In this document: positions 27,891 to 36,690 of the stretch, piece by piece | Layout of the letters: each line of letters opens with the position of its first letter | Position numbering within the stretch: the stretch's first letter is position 1 | Assembly (NCBI GenBank): GCA_023390905.1 | Contig: JAEWBY010000055.1 | Location: 62,001 to 126,000, forward strand | From: Pseudomonadota bacterium | GTDB taxonomy: Bacteria; Pseudomonadota; Gammaproteobacteria; Xanthomonadales; Xanthomonadaceae | Reading direction: 5' to 3' | DNA length: 64,000 nt | Translations under genes and position numbers: made by a program | Notes under the pieces: generated by a model | The model's input: the letters and a program-made list of their open reading frames with translations, nothing else | What the model was told of the DNA's origin: nothing | Databases searched by the model: none

Positions 27891-28910
27891 TCAGCGGTTG
27901 AGTCGGTGGAGCAGGCGCGCGCGCAGATCGCGCGCACGGTCGGCGTCGAGCGTGCCGAGCACGCGCTGCGCCGGTTCGGGCAGGTGCGCGGCGGTTTCGT
28001 CGCCGGCTTCGAACACATAGTGGCGGAACACTTCGCGCCAGATTTCGCGCTGGGCCGGCGGCAGATCGCGCACGGTCAGCAGCGCCAGCATCAGCGCGTT
28101 CATCGGCGTGTCCATCCACGCCGGCGTCTGTCGCCACCAGTAATTGACCAGCACGTTGAACGGCTCCAGCCCTTCCATGTGGTGCCACCACATGCTCGGG
28201 ATCACCAGCGCGTCGCCCGGTTCGAGTTCGGCACCCAGCGCGTGCCGCTGCGCCTGCGCAAAACGCGGGAAGCGTTCGAGATCGGGCTGCTCGAAATCCA
28301 CCAGGCTGATCGGTTGCCCGGCCGGCGTCAGATCCAGCGGACCGATGTAGAGGTTGCGCAACTGATCCGGCGGAAACAGCGTCACCCGGCGGCGTCCGCC
28401 CACGACACAGGCGATGTTGTCGGGCACGTCCTGGTGCGCGGCGATGCGCGTGCGATTGCCGATCCAGATGCTGGCCAGCGCATCGGGCCACGGCAGCGGA
28501 AGATCGTTGTGCTGGCGGAAGCCGGGCAGCCACGTATCGATGGTGGTGGACGCCAGATAGATCGCTGGCGGCGCCGCTTCGTGCAGGTATTTGCGCAGCG
28601 TTTTCAGCGCCACCGGCATCGGCACCTTTTCGCGGCGGAAATTGAAGTCGCTCAGATCCTCGTTGTAGAAGAAGCGGCCACCAATCTCCGGCGGGCCGAC
28701 CGTCGCCACCGCCGGTGGCGTCTGCTCGCTGGCGAAGCGCAGCAGGTATTCGATCGCGGCCTCGTGCGACCGGCGCGCGGCCTGCACCATCGGCCAGTGC
28801 GCGACCAGTCCGCGCAGGACCATCGGTTGCGTCGGGCGCAGCACTTCTTCGGGCAGATCGCGCCAGTCGAGCCCGGACAGCTCGCGCAGGGGCTCAGCCG
28901 CGATCGCCAT
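27891..28910 (-). CDS. Cupin-like (JmjC/cupin_8) protein (cassette 1)
   Basis: A 339-residue cytoplasmic protein with a cupin_8/JmjC-type fold, the class that includes Fe(II)/2-oxoglutarate hydroxylases. The metal triad appears intact: His and Asp of AAHQDVPDN (about 179-184) and the distal His of PSMWWHHMEG (about 240). RRRVTLFPPDQ matches the strand that usually follows and supplies the 2-oxoglutarate contact. It overlaps the SapC stop by 17 bases and is followed by the halogenase 9 bases on, so translation is tightly coupled. Hydroxylation of a protein or peptide target is a reasonable inference; the target is unknown. Confidence 0.85.
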   Translation of the reverse strand: MAIAAEPLRELSGLDWRDLPEEVLRPTQPMVLRGLVAHWPMVQAARRSHEAAIEYLLRFASEQTPPAVATVGPPEIGGRFFYNEDLSDFNFRREKVPMPVALKTLRKYLHEAAPPAIYLASTTIDTWLPGFRQHNDLPLPWPDALASIWIGNRTRIAAHQDVPDNIACVVGGRRRVTLFPPDQLRNLYIGPLDLTPAGQPISLVDFEQPDLERFPRFAQAQRHALGAELEPGDALVIPSMWWHHMEGLEPFNVLVNYWWRQTPAWMDTPMNALMLALLTVRDLPPAQREIWREVFRHYVFEAGDETAAHLPEPAQRVLGTLDADRARDLRARLLHRLNR

Positions 28911-29601
28911 GGACCCGGTTCGCCCGCGCGATCAGATCGCGGAAGTTCGACATCGACGCCACCACCATGTAGAGCGGCAGCAGGAACCCGGCCGACTGGA
29001 AGCGTTGCAGCGCGCCGGCATCGAGCGCGGCCAGCCGCTCTTCGTGGATCGCGTGGAAGCCGGCCAGTTGCTGCTGCGAGCCGTCATCGAGCTGGAAATC
29101 CAGCACGAAGGGTTCGAGCAGGCGGTATTCCTCCAGCAGCGCGATGAATGCGGGCAACTGCGCGATGCCATCCCCGAGCGCGCGCAGCACCGAATTGATG
29201 CGATCGAGATAGGCGGTGGTGCCACCGTGATCGAGGAACAGCGATTGCCCGTGATCGCCGCGCACGCGCGGGCTGTCCAGATCCAGATGGATCATCGGCT
29301 CATCGCCCTGCGTGCCGATCGCGAACGGCTGGCGCTCGATGATGTGCGGCAGCGTGTACGCATCCCATCCCTGCTCGCCCAGGAACAGGTTCTGTCCGGG
29401 CTTGAAGCCGAACAGCGCCACCGGCTGCCACTGCGCCTGCGTGTCGCGGATGAAGACCAGCGGATAGTGCGCCTGCAGCGATCGGAATTCCGACGGCACC
29501 GCCAGCGCGTACATCACCGCGTCGCCGAGCGCCGCGCTGCGCGTGGTGTCGATGCGCACGTGGCGGTGATCGATGTTGTTCAGCAGAACGTGTCGTGCCA
29601 T
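28894..29601 (-). CDS. SapC family protein (cassette 1)
   Basis: A 235-residue protein of the SapC family, named after a Campylobacter S-layer-linked protein but of unknown function. It begins HVLLNNIDHRHVRIDTTRSA and has PLVFIRDTQAQWQPVALFGF, the blocks conserved between the two copies in this window (VALxGFxxxxNLFL, MIHxDxxxxR, AYLxxI). No signal peptide or membrane helix is seen, so it is cytoplasmic. It lies between the TonB receptor gene, from which it is separated by two hairpins, and the cupin gene, which it overlaps. Confidence 0.85.
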   Translation of the reverse strand: MARHVLLNNIDHRHVRIDTTRSAALGDAVMYALAVPSEFRSLQAHYPLVFIRDTQAQWQPVALFGFKPGQNLFLGEQGWDAYTLPHIIERQPFAIGTQGDEPMIHLDLDSPRVRGDHGQSLFLDHGGTTAYLDRINSVLRALGDGIAQLPAFIALLEEYRLLEPFVLDFQLDDGSQQQLAGFHAIHEERLAALDAGALQRFQSAGFLLPLYMVVASMSNFRDLIARANRVHGDRG

Positions 29602-29638
29602 GTCGAGAGTGTCTGCGACCCCGGAGCATCATAGGGCC

Positions 29639-29670
29639 AAAAAAGCGAAGCCGCTGCGGACAGCGGCTTC
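29639..29670 (-). terminator. Intrinsic terminator between receptor gene and SapC gene
   Basis: GAAGCCGCTG and its exact complement around a four-base loop, followed on the minus strand by GC and six T residues. It lies 44 bases past the receptor stop and 38 bases before the SapC start. It would stop most leftward transcription from the receptor gene and leave partial read-through for SapC, cupin and halogenase. Confidence 0.75.
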
Positions 29671-29677
29671 CGTGTTG

Positions 29678-29699
29678 CCGCGCGGCCGTGACCGCGCGG
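29678..29699. repeat. GC-rich hairpin CCGCGCGG / CCGCGCGG
   Basis: Two copies of the self-complementary octamer CCGCGCGG separated by six bases form a second strong stem 15 bases after the receptor stop, just ahead of the intrinsic terminator on the same transcript. Confidence 0.5.
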
Positions 29700-29713
29700 T
29701 TCCCCGTGTCGCG

Positions 29714-32700
29714 TCAGAACTTGTAGCGCACGCCCAAGCCGTAGCGCGGGCCGCCCTGCGTCAGCCACAGCACCTGGTTCTTGTTGCGGCCGTGGATGCG
29801 CTGCGTTTCGTCGGTCAGGTTGATGCCTTCGAAACTGATGCTCAGGTTCTCGTTGAACTGGTAGCTCACGCTCGCGTCCAACTGACCGTAGGGCTCGGTG
29901 TAGTTGGGATTGGCGCCCTGTCCATCGAAGCGGCCGGACAGGAACTTGTCGCGCCAGTTGTAGGCCAGGCGCACCTGCCACTTGTCCTTGTCGTAGAAGC
30001 CCACGACGTTGGCCGAATCGCTGAGGCCTTCCAGCGCGAACTGCTCGCCCAGGTTGTAGTCGTCGTAGGTCAGGCTGGAGTTGACGATGGTGTAGTTGGC
30101 CGCGATGCCGAAGCCGGTGTCTTCCACCATGTGCTGGATGTTGAACTCCCAGCCGTCCAGCGTGGCCGATTTCTGGTTGGCCGGCGTGTTGATGCGGAAG
30201 CTGGCGATCGGATCGCCCGGCTGGCCGACGATCTCGCCGGTCTGCTCGCCTGCCTGGTTGACGCCGGTGCGCGTCACGCCCGGATCGCCGTCATGGTTGA
30301 GGAAGATGTAGTTGCGGATGCAGACCATGTCGGTGGCCGAGCAGCCGCCGGTGCCGATCGCTTCGTTCCAGTACGCGCCGCCCACCGGTGTGTGCAGGTT
30401 GTAGGGCGTGCCGACCACTTCGGTGGTGCCGACGTAGTTGTCGATGTTCTTGCGGAAGTAGCCGGCCGACACGAAGCTGCCTTCGCCGTAGTACCACTCG
30501 AACGAAAGGTCGATGTTCTTGGACAGCAGCGGCTCCAGGCCCGGATTGCCCTGGTTGCCGGTGCCGCCGGCCACGCCGAGCTGCTGGGTGAGCGTCTGCC
30601 CGCCCTGGATGTCCTGCCAGCCCGGGCGGCCGATGGTGTGGCCATAGCTGGCGCGCAGGATCATGTCATCCCGCAGATCCGCGCTGAAGTCCAGGCTCGG
30701 CAGCCAGTAGTCGTACTCGCCCTTGCCTTCGCCGAAACTCGGCTCGGCGAAGATCACGTTGAGCTCGTTGGCCGAACCCCAGCGGATGCCGGTGGCGGTC
30801 GGCACCAGCGCGTTGGAGGTGATCTCGGTCTTTTCGTAGCGGATGCCGGCGGCCATGTGCACCGGGATCGACCAGTCCCACGTGGTCGAATACTGCAGGT
30901 AGGCGCTGCGCGATTTTTCCTCGGTGCGCAGATCGCGGGTATAGGCGGACGGTGCGACGTAGCAAGTCGGGCAGGCCGGGTTGGCCGCATCGCCCACCTG
31001 CGCGGCGCGCGCGCGCAGGCGTTCGAAATCGAACACCAGGAAGCGATCGGTCCACGCCGGATCATTGGCGTTGTAGAAGCTGCCGAAGTAGTTGGACATG
31101 TTGTCCGCGTACCAGATGTCGTCTTCGTAGTCGGCCGGCGTGCCGACGCCGCCCCACGTATCGCGCTGGGTATAGCCGTAGGCGGTGCGGTTGTTCACCT
31201 CGGTCGCGGCCACGCCGAAATCGAGCGAGGAATATTCGCCGAACTTGAACTTGCCGCTGACCTGGCCCTGTTCCACTTCCGACTTGGTGTAGCTGTTGTG
31301 GAAGACCGAACCGGTCACCACGGCCTGCGAGGATTCGACCTGGGTCACGCCGGCAGGCAGTTCGTAATGGACGATCGGCAGATCGCGGCTGTAATCGACG
31401 GTGGTGGTGCCGCGCACGAAGGCGGCCACCGCCAGCACGCCGGCCGAACCGTACGGGCTGTCCGGCTTCGATTCCTGCTGCGAGTTGTGGTAATCGAACG
31501 ACAGATCCAGCGCGTCGCTGACTTCCCAGTCGACATTGAAGCCGGTGGACTTCAGCTCGGACACGGTGGCGAACTGCGCGCCGCCCATGGCCACGTCGGC
31601 GGTGCCGCTGGTGAATTCCGAATACGAAAGCGGCGCGGACACCGGGCCGTCGGTCCAGGTGCTCGGACCGGGCTGGAAGTTGAACCACACCGACAGTTCG
31701 CTGCGCTGCTGCTGCACCTTGTTCTCGGCGTAGGTGTAATCGGCCGTCATCGTCACGCGATCGGTCGGTGCGTACTGCAGCACCAGTTGCCCGTTGGTGC
31801 GCTGGCGCTGCACGCCGTTGACGCTGTAGCCGGTGTTCTGCGGACGCGAGTAGACATCGCCCAGCTCCGGCCGATTGGTGATCAGTTCCGAACCGGGCTC
31901 GCCGACCTGCGGCAGGCGGTTCCAGCTGGTGGTGTCATCGCCGCGGAACTTCGCCCAGCCATTGGCGACCGAGGCCTGGCTGAAGCCGAAGTCGCGCTCC
32001 TGGTAGCTGGCCGACACGCCGATGCCGAACTTTCCATCGGCATAGGTGTTGCTGAAGATGCCCGAGACTTCCGGTGTGATCGATTTGCCTTCGAACGTGC
32101 GCGGCAGGTTGTCGACCGTCGTATCGTGCATCGCCTTCACGCCGAAGCTGGCGATCATGCCGTCGTGATCCAGCGGGCGCGCGGTCTTCACGTTGAGCGT
32201 TGCGCCGATGCCGCCGGCGGGCGTGGCCGCGCGGCTGGTCTTGTAGACCTCGATCGCGCTGACCGCTTCGGCGGCGAGATTGGCGAAGTCGAACGAGCGC
32301 GAGTTGGAAATGCCCGCACCGCCCGAGCCCAGGCTCGCGCCCGGCATCTGGCGGCCGTTCAACAGCACCAGGTTGAAGTCGGGGCCGACGCCGCGCACGG
32401 TGACCTTCGAACCTTCGCCGAGCTGGCGATCGATCGACACGCCGCTGATGCGCTGAAGCGCTTCGGCCAGGTTGGTGTCCGGGAACTTGCCGATGTCCTC
32501 GGCGGTGATGCCGTCGACCACGCCCTGCGAATCGCGCTTGAGGTTCATCGACGCTTCGAGGCTGCTGCGGATGCCGGTGACCACGACGCTGTCGAGCGTG
32601 GCCGGATCCTGCGCGTCGGTGGAGGCATTGCCGGCGCTGCTGTCTGCCTGCTGGGCCCAGGCCGGAGCGGTCAGGGCCAGCAGCAGGGCCGACGTGAGCA

Positions 32701-32734
32701 CCTTCTGCTTCGGAACGAACTGCACTTTCTTCAT
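29714..32734 (-). CDS. TonB-dependent receptor (cassette 1)
   Basis: A 1,006-residue outer-membrane receptor for TonB-driven import. A signal peptide ends near residue 29 (APAWAQ), followed by a TonB-box-like LDSVVVTGI and the plug domain (GITAEDIGKFPDTNLAEALQ, RGVGPDFNLVLLNGRQMPG, where the NLVLLNGR strand is typical). The barrel ends RYGLGVRYKF with the terminal aromatic residue needed for barrel insertion. The size and FPDTNLAEAL motif place it with the receptors that take up plant or microbial oligosaccharides in Xanthomonas and Caulobacter. ATG 32734 has GGGAGGG ahead. A LacI-type operator lies 105-120 bases upstream, so induction by the glycan is likely. Confidence 0.93.
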   Translation of the reverse strand: MKKVQFVPKQKVLTSALLLALTAPAWAQQADSSAGNASTDAQDPATLDSVVVTGIRSSLEASMNLKRDSQGVVDGITAEDIGKFPDTNLAEALQRISGVSIDRQLGEGSKVTVRGVGPDFNLVLLNGRQMPGASLGSGGAGISNSRSFDFANLAAEAVSAIEVYKTSRAATPAGGIGATLNVKTARPLDHDGMIASFGVKAMHDTTVDNLPRTFEGKSITPEVSGIFSNTYADGKFGIGVSASYQERDFGFSQASVANGWAKFRGDDTTSWNRLPQVGEPGSELITNRPELGDVYSRPQNTGYSVNGVQRQRTNGQLVLQYAPTDRVTMTADYTYAENKVQQQRSELSVWFNFQPGPSTWTDGPVSAPLSYSEFTSGTADVAMGGAQFATVSELKSTGFNVDWEVSDALDLSFDYHNSQQESKPDSPYGSAGVLAVAAFVRGTTTVDYSRDLPIVHYELPAGVTQVESSQAVVTGSVFHNSYTKSEVEQGQVSGKFKFGEYSSLDFGVAATEVNNRTAYGYTQRDTWGGVGTPADYEDDIWYADNMSNYFGSFYNANDPAWTDRFLVFDFERLRARAAQVGDAANPACPTCYVAPSAYTRDLRTEEKSRSAYLQYSTTWDWSIPVHMAAGIRYEKTEITSNALVPTATGIRWGSANELNVIFAEPSFGEGKGEYDYWLPSLDFSADLRDDMILRASYGHTIGRPGWQDIQGGQTLTQQLGVAGGTGNQGNPGLEPLLSKNIDLSFEWYYGEGSFVSAGYFRKNIDNYVGTTEVVGTPYNLHTPVGGAYWNEAIGTGGCSATDMVCIRNYIFLNHDGDPGVTRTGVNQAGEQTGEIVGQPGDPIASFRINTPANQKSATLDGWEFNIQHMVEDTGFGIAANYTIVNSSLTYDDYNLGEQFALEGLSDSANVVGFYDKDKWQVRLAYNWRDKFLSGRFDGQGANPNYTEPYGQLDASVSYQFNENLSISFEGINLTDETQRIHGRNKNQVLWLTQGGPRYGLGVRYKF

Positions 32735-33107
32735 GGATCTTCCCTCCCCGGAAAACATGCGTTCTGGTGGACGACGCGAATGCGTTTGAAGTCGCGAGAC
32801 GTACGGCATCTCACATTGCGGCGCATTGGAACGCGCAATTGACAGCGTTGTCAACATTGCTCCGCAAACACCCGAATATGCAAAAAACGCCTTGTTTTTC
32901 GAGGTTTCGCCGTTGTTGCGATGCAACTGAAATCGTTTTCTTCCGAACCGCGCTCACGCAGATCCGGAAAATTTCCAGTGCGTCTGTAACGACGATTATT
33001 GAAGCGGTCCGGCTTTGGTATGGGCCGTCGAGGCGGGCAAACGCACGTCCGAACGCGCGCCGTGCAGCACGCTGCTGCGGTGGCGCGGACGATGGGAGCA
33101 GCGGCGA
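32735..33107. promoter_or_regulatory. Promoter region of receptor cassette 1
   Basis: A 373-bp gap before the receptor gene, clearly AT-richer than its surroundings between about 32,870 and 33,010 and without a credible gene. It contains the operator at 32839-32854, whose minus strand begins with TTGACA, a perfect -35 hexamer, so a bound repressor would cover the promoter. I see no good -10 at standard spacing and no further repeat. Confidence 0.5.
32839..32854. promoter_or_regulatory. LacI-type operator TTGACAGCGTTGTCAA
   Basis: A 16-bp inverted repeat with six-base perfect arms (TTGACA/TGTCAA) around GCGT. It shares TGACAGCG(C/T)TGTCA with the perfect palindrome at 34324. The central CG and the size are typical of LacI-family sites, and the LacI-type gene lies next door. 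Confidence 0.65.
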
Positions 33108-34118
33108 TCAGCGCTTGCGCGGCGGCTGCGTGGATTCGCGGAACAGCAACTGGTGTTCGACATGCACCATGCCGCCCGCGCCCGGCGAACGTATGCGTTC
33201 GAGCAGTTGCAGCGTCGCCAGGCGTCCCATTTCGGCGGTGGGCTGGCGCACGGTGGTCAGCGCGGGATAGATGTGCCGCGCGATCGGCGTGTCATCGAAA
33301 CCGCAAACGGAGAGATCGCGCGGCACCGACAGTCCGCGCTCGCAGGCGGCGCGGATCACGCCCGCGGCCATGTCGTCGTTGGCCGCGAAGATCGCTGTCG
33401 GCGGCTGCGGCAGATCGAGCAGGTGCTGCGCGGCCTCGATACCGGATTCGAACGAGAACTCGCCCTGCTGCACGAGATCGGCGTCGTATTCGATGCCGGC
33501 CGTGCGCAATGCATCGCGATAGCCCTTGTAGCGCCACTGGCACGCGCCGTGCGCAGGCGGGCCCTTGATGTGCGCGATGCGCCGATGGCCCAGCGCGATC
33601 AGTCCGGCCAGCAATTCCTGCACCGCGGCGGTTTCTTCCATCATCACGCCGATGCGCCCCTCCGGCTCCTTCGGCGCGATGCACGCGAACGGCACCTCAT
33701 GGGCCTGCAGGTATTCCAGCACGACCCGATCATCGGTGAGCGGCGGAATCAGCACCACGCCGTCGGGCGCGAAGTTCTCGAACACCGCCTTGAGATCCTC
33801 GGCCTTGCGCTGCTTCTGCGTGCCCACCGGCGCCAGCACCAGGTTGTAGTGGCTCGCGCGGCAGGCCTCGAGCATGCCGCTCTGCACTTCCATCAGGTAA
33901 TTGCGCGAAGGATTGTTGTAGACCAGCGCGACCACGTAGGAGCGCTGCCCGGCCAGGCTGCGCGCGGACAGGTTCGGACGGTACTGCAACTGCTCGACCG
34001 CGCGCATCACCCGCGCGCGCATTTCGTCGCGCACGTTGGGCTCGTTGTTGAGCACGCGCGAGACCGTCTTCATCGATACGCCGGCGGCGGCAGCCACATC
34101 TTCGATCCGACTACGCAT
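33108..34118 (-). CDS. LacI-family transcriptional regulator
   Basis: A 336-residue repressor. The N-terminal HTH and hinge read IEDVAAAAGVSMKTVSRVLNNEPNVRDEMRARV up to PNLSARSLAGQRS (residues 4-55); the VSMKTVSRVLN recognition helix is typical. The periplasmic-binding-protein-like effector domain follows (VALVYNNPSRNYLMEVQSGM, GVVLIPPL, HRRIAHIKG, FAANDDMAAG, CGFDDTPIARHIYPALTTVRQP). It probably senses a sugar released by the adjacent glycosidases and controls the receptor cassette and the GH30 unit, since matching palindromes precede both. ATG 34118 follows GGAGCGGAAAG. The upstream frame extension is noncoding. Confidence 0.92.
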   Translation of the reverse strand: MRSRIEDVAAAAGVSMKTVSRVLNNEPNVRDEMRARVMRAVEQLQYRPNLSARSLAGQRSYVVALVYNNPSRNYLMEVQSGMLEACRASHYNLVLAPVGTQKQRKAEDLKAVFENFAPDGVVLIPPLTDDRVVLEYLQAHEVPFACIAPKEPEGRIGVMMEETAAVQELLAGLIALGHRRIAHIKGPPAHGACQWRYKGYRDALRTAGIEYDADLVQQGEFSFESGIEAAQHLLDLPQPPTAIFAANDDMAAGVIRAACERGLSVPRDLSVCGFDDTPIARHIYPALTTVRQPTAEMGRLATLQLLERIRSPGAGGMVHVEHQLLFRESTQPPRKR

Positions 34119-34323
34119 GGGTGCTTTCCGCTCCGTTGTCACTGCTCTGGCCAGCCGTTGGGCGCGACGGATTCTGACAGCGCGCCGCACGGATTTGTAT
34201 ACGTCTGTCCCGCAATCGGCCGGATCGGCGCGCACGCCGTGCTCGATGTTGCAGGACAGCATGGCCGCGATGACGCGCCGCACCTTGCCGCGCCAGCTTC
34301 CCCGCTCTACCTTTAGCGTTGGC

Positions 34324-34337
34324 TGACAGCGCTGTCA
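34324..34337. promoter_or_regulatory. LacI-type operator TGACAGCGCTGTCA
   Basis: A perfect 14-bp palindrome 73 bases before the GH30 start and about 205 bases upstream of the LacI gene start, in a 292-bp divergent gap. It is almost the same as the site before receptor 1, so both belong to one regulon and the regulator may control itself. Confidence 0.7.
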
Positions 34338-34410
34338 AACCGCAGGCGCCTGTCTCGCGGATGCGCCATCCGCACAGAATCCGCTATCCCCCATCCGATC
34401 GAGGGCTTCG

Positions 34411-35859
34411 ATGACACATTCCCCCCTGTTCGCCGCCGCCGGCCTCACCCTGTTGTTTGCCTGTGCGCTCCCCCTGCACGCCGCCGACCGCGCGGGCGGC
34501 AGCCAGGTGACCATCTACACCACCGCCGACGGCACGCAGCAGCGGTTGTCGCAGACCGGCACGGTCACCCTGCGCGAAGGCCATGCACTGACCGAGCGCG
34601 AGAACTCGGTGTTCGTCAATCCGGGCAAGCAGTACCAGACCGTGCTCGGCATCGGCGGCGCGATCACCGACGCCAGCGCCGAAGTCTTCGCCGGCCTCTC
34701 GCCGGACAAGCAGGCCGAATTCCTGCGCGCCTATTACGACAAGGACCAGGGCATCGGCTACACGTTGCTGCGCACGACGATCCACAGTTCGGACTTCAGT
34801 TCGTCCAGCTACACCTACGTCAAGGAAGGCGACAGGAAACTGTCGAGCTTCTCGATCGATCACGATCGCCAGTACCGCATCCCGATGATCAAGCGCGCCA
34901 TCGCGGCGGCCGGTGGAAAAATCACCACCTACGCCAGCCCGTGGAGCGCGCCGGCGTTCATGAAGAGCAACAACCACATGCTGCGCGGCGGTTCGCTGCT
35001 GCCCGAGTACAGCGATGCGTGGGCGCAGTACTTCACCAAGTTCATCGCCGCCTATGAAAAGGAAGGCATCCCGCTGTGGGGCATCACCATCCAGAACGAA
35101 CCGATGGCGACCCAGACCTGGGAATCGATGCTCTACACCGCCGAGCAGGAACGCGACTTCCTCAAGAACCACCTCGGCCCGGCCATGCACAAGGCCGGCT
35201 ATGCCGACAAGAAGATCGTGGTGTGGGATCACAACCGCGACATGATGGCGTATCGGGCCAAGGTCATCTTCGATGACCCGGAAGCGTCCAAGTATGCGTG
35301 GGGCATGGGCTTCCACTGGTACGAAACCTGGGCCGGCTTCGATCCGATGTTCGGCAACGTGGCCGAAGTCGCCAAGGCGTATCCGGACAAGCCGCTGATG
35401 CTGACCGAAGCCTCGGTCGAGAAATTCGATCCCGCGCGCTACCAGTACTGGCCCAACGCCGAGCGCTACGGCAGCCACATGATCAACGACCTCAACAACG
35501 GCGCGGTGGCATGGACCGACTGGAACATCCTGCTCGATGAAAAGGGCGGCCCGAACCATGTCGGCAACTTCTGCTTCTCGCCGATCCACGCCGACACCCG
35601 CACCGGCGAACTGATCTACACGCCGAGCTATTACTACATCGGCCACTTCTCGAAGTTCATCAAACCCCAAGCGCGTCGCCTCGGCACGGTGACCAGTCGC
35701 AGCGTGCTGATCGCGACCTCCTTCCGAAACGCCGATGGCAGCATGGCGACCGTGGTGATGAATCCGACTGACAAGGAACTGGCCTACAACTACTACGTGG
35801 GCACCGAATCGGCCGAAGTGAAGATCCCGGCGCACGCCATCCAGACGCTGGTGCATTGA
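34411..35859 (+). CDS. Exported GH30 family glycoside hydrolase
   Basis: A 482-residue secreted beta-glycosidase of family GH30 (glucosylceramidase-like). The signal peptide ends near residue 24 (LHAADRAGG). The (beta/alpha)8 barrel carries GIGGAITDASAEVFAGLS, the acid/base Glu230 in ITIQNEPMATQ and the nucleophile Glu333 in LMLTEASVEKF, and the GH30-type beta domain closes the protein (SRSVLIATSFRNADGSMATVVMN). Known activities of such members are beta-1,6-glucanase, beta-glucosidase or glucosylceramidase; the exact one cannot be read from sequence. It is the first gene of a two-gene operon with a polysaccharide deacetylase, under a LacI-type operator. Confidence 0.92.
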   Translation: MTHSPLFAAAGLTLLFACALPLHAADRAGGSQVTIYTTADGTQQRLSQTGTVTLREGHALTERENSVFVNPGKQYQTVLGIGGAITDASAEVFAGLSPDKQAEFLRAYYDKDQGIGYTLLRTTIHSSDFSSSSYTYVKEGDRKLSSFSIDHDRQYRIPMIKRAIAAAGGKITTYASPWSAPAFMKSNNHMLRGGSLLPEYSDAWAQYFTKFIAAYEKEGIPLWGITIQNEPMATQTWESMLYTAEQERDFLKNHLGPAMHKAGYADKKIVVWDHNRDMMAYRAKVIFDDPEASKYAWGMGFHWYETWAGFDPMFGNVAEVAKAYPDKPLMLTEASVEKFDPARYQYWPNAERYGSHMINDLNNGAVAWTDWNILLDEKGGPNHVGNFCFSPIHADTRTGELIYTPSYYYIGHFSKFIKPQARRLGTVTSRSVLIATSFRNADGSMATVVMNPTDKELAYNYYVGTESAEVKIPAHAIQTLVH

Positions 35860-36671
35860 TGAAATCCCGGCGCTGGCTGCTGGTATTGCTGCTGGCGCCG
35901 GTCACCGCGTGGACGGCGCAGCCGGCGCCGTTCACATGGCCCGACGGCAAGCGCGCGGCCGTCAGCCTGGCCTATGACGACGCGCTGGATTCGCAGTTGG
36001 ACAACGCGATCCCGGCGCTCGATCGGCGTGGCTTCAAGGGCAGTTTCTATCTGCAACTCTCGCGCGATCCGGTGCGACTGCGCATGGAGCAGTGGCGGCA
36101 TGCCGCGCGCAACGGACACGAGCTGGGCAACCACACGCTGTTCCACCAATGCGCCGGATCATTGCCGGATCGCGACTGGGTCGAACCGCAGCGCGATCTC
36201 GACACCACCACCGTGGCGCAGATGCGGGATCAGATCCTGCTCGCCAACGTGATGCTCACCGCGCTCGACGGCCGCCACGAACGCACGCTGACCATTCCCT
36301 GCGGCGACACCCGCGCGCAGGATGGCGACTACCGGTTGGCGGTCGCGCCGGCCTTCGTGGCGATCAAGTACGGCAGTGGGGCGGTGGTATCGGACATGGC
36401 CACGCTGGATCTGTCCGCAGTCCCGGTCACCACGCCGGTCGGCGCCAGCGGTGAGGCCCTCATCGCCCAGGTCGAGGAGGCGGCGCGCCGCGGCACCATG
36501 GTCAACTTCACCTTCCACGGCGTCGGCGGCGACTACCTCAGTGTCTCCAATGAAGAGCACGAAACGCTGCTGCGCTATCTGGCCGAGCATCGCGACGTGT
36601 ACTGGGTCGATACCTTCGTCAACCTGATGCGCCATGTCCGCGCGCAGCGCGAGCAGGCCGCCGCACCCTGA
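35859..36671 (+). CDS. Exported polysaccharide deacetylase (NodB/CE4-like)
   Basis: A 270-residue secreted protein with a signal peptide (residues 1-19) and a NodB homology domain. Motif 1 is VSLAYDDALDSQ with the paired aspartates, motif 2 is HELGNHTLFHQ with both zinc histidines, and FTFHGVGGDYLSVSNEEHETLL is the C-terminal motif with a histidine. It should remove N- or O-acetyl groups from a polysaccharide in the periplasm. The ATG at 35859 shares one base with the GH30 stop (TGATG), so the two are translationally coupled. The substrate is presumably the glycan attacked by the GH30 enzyme. Confidence 0.88.
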   Translation: MKSRRWLLVLLLAPVTAWTAQPAPFTWPDGKRAAVSLAYDDALDSQLDNAIPALDRRGFKGSFYLQLSRDPVRLRMEQWRHAARNGHELGNHTLFHQCAGSLPDRDWVEPQRDLDTTTVAQMRDQILLANVMLTALDGRHERTLTIPCGDTRAQDGDYRLAVAPAFVAIKYGSGAVVSDMATLDLSAVPVTTPVGASGEALIAQVEEAARRGTMVNFTFHGVGGDYLSVSNEEHETLLRYLAEHRDVYWVDTFVNLMRHVRAQREQAAAP

Positions 36672-36690
36672 CCGGGATTAGCCCGCTCGC

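Noticed and set aside
29573..32842. A 1,089-codon open frame on the plus strand
   Set aside because: It is antisense to the TonB receptor gene along its whole length and is low-complexity (Ala, Val, Arg, His rich) without any motif, as expected for the opposite strand of a GC-rich gene.
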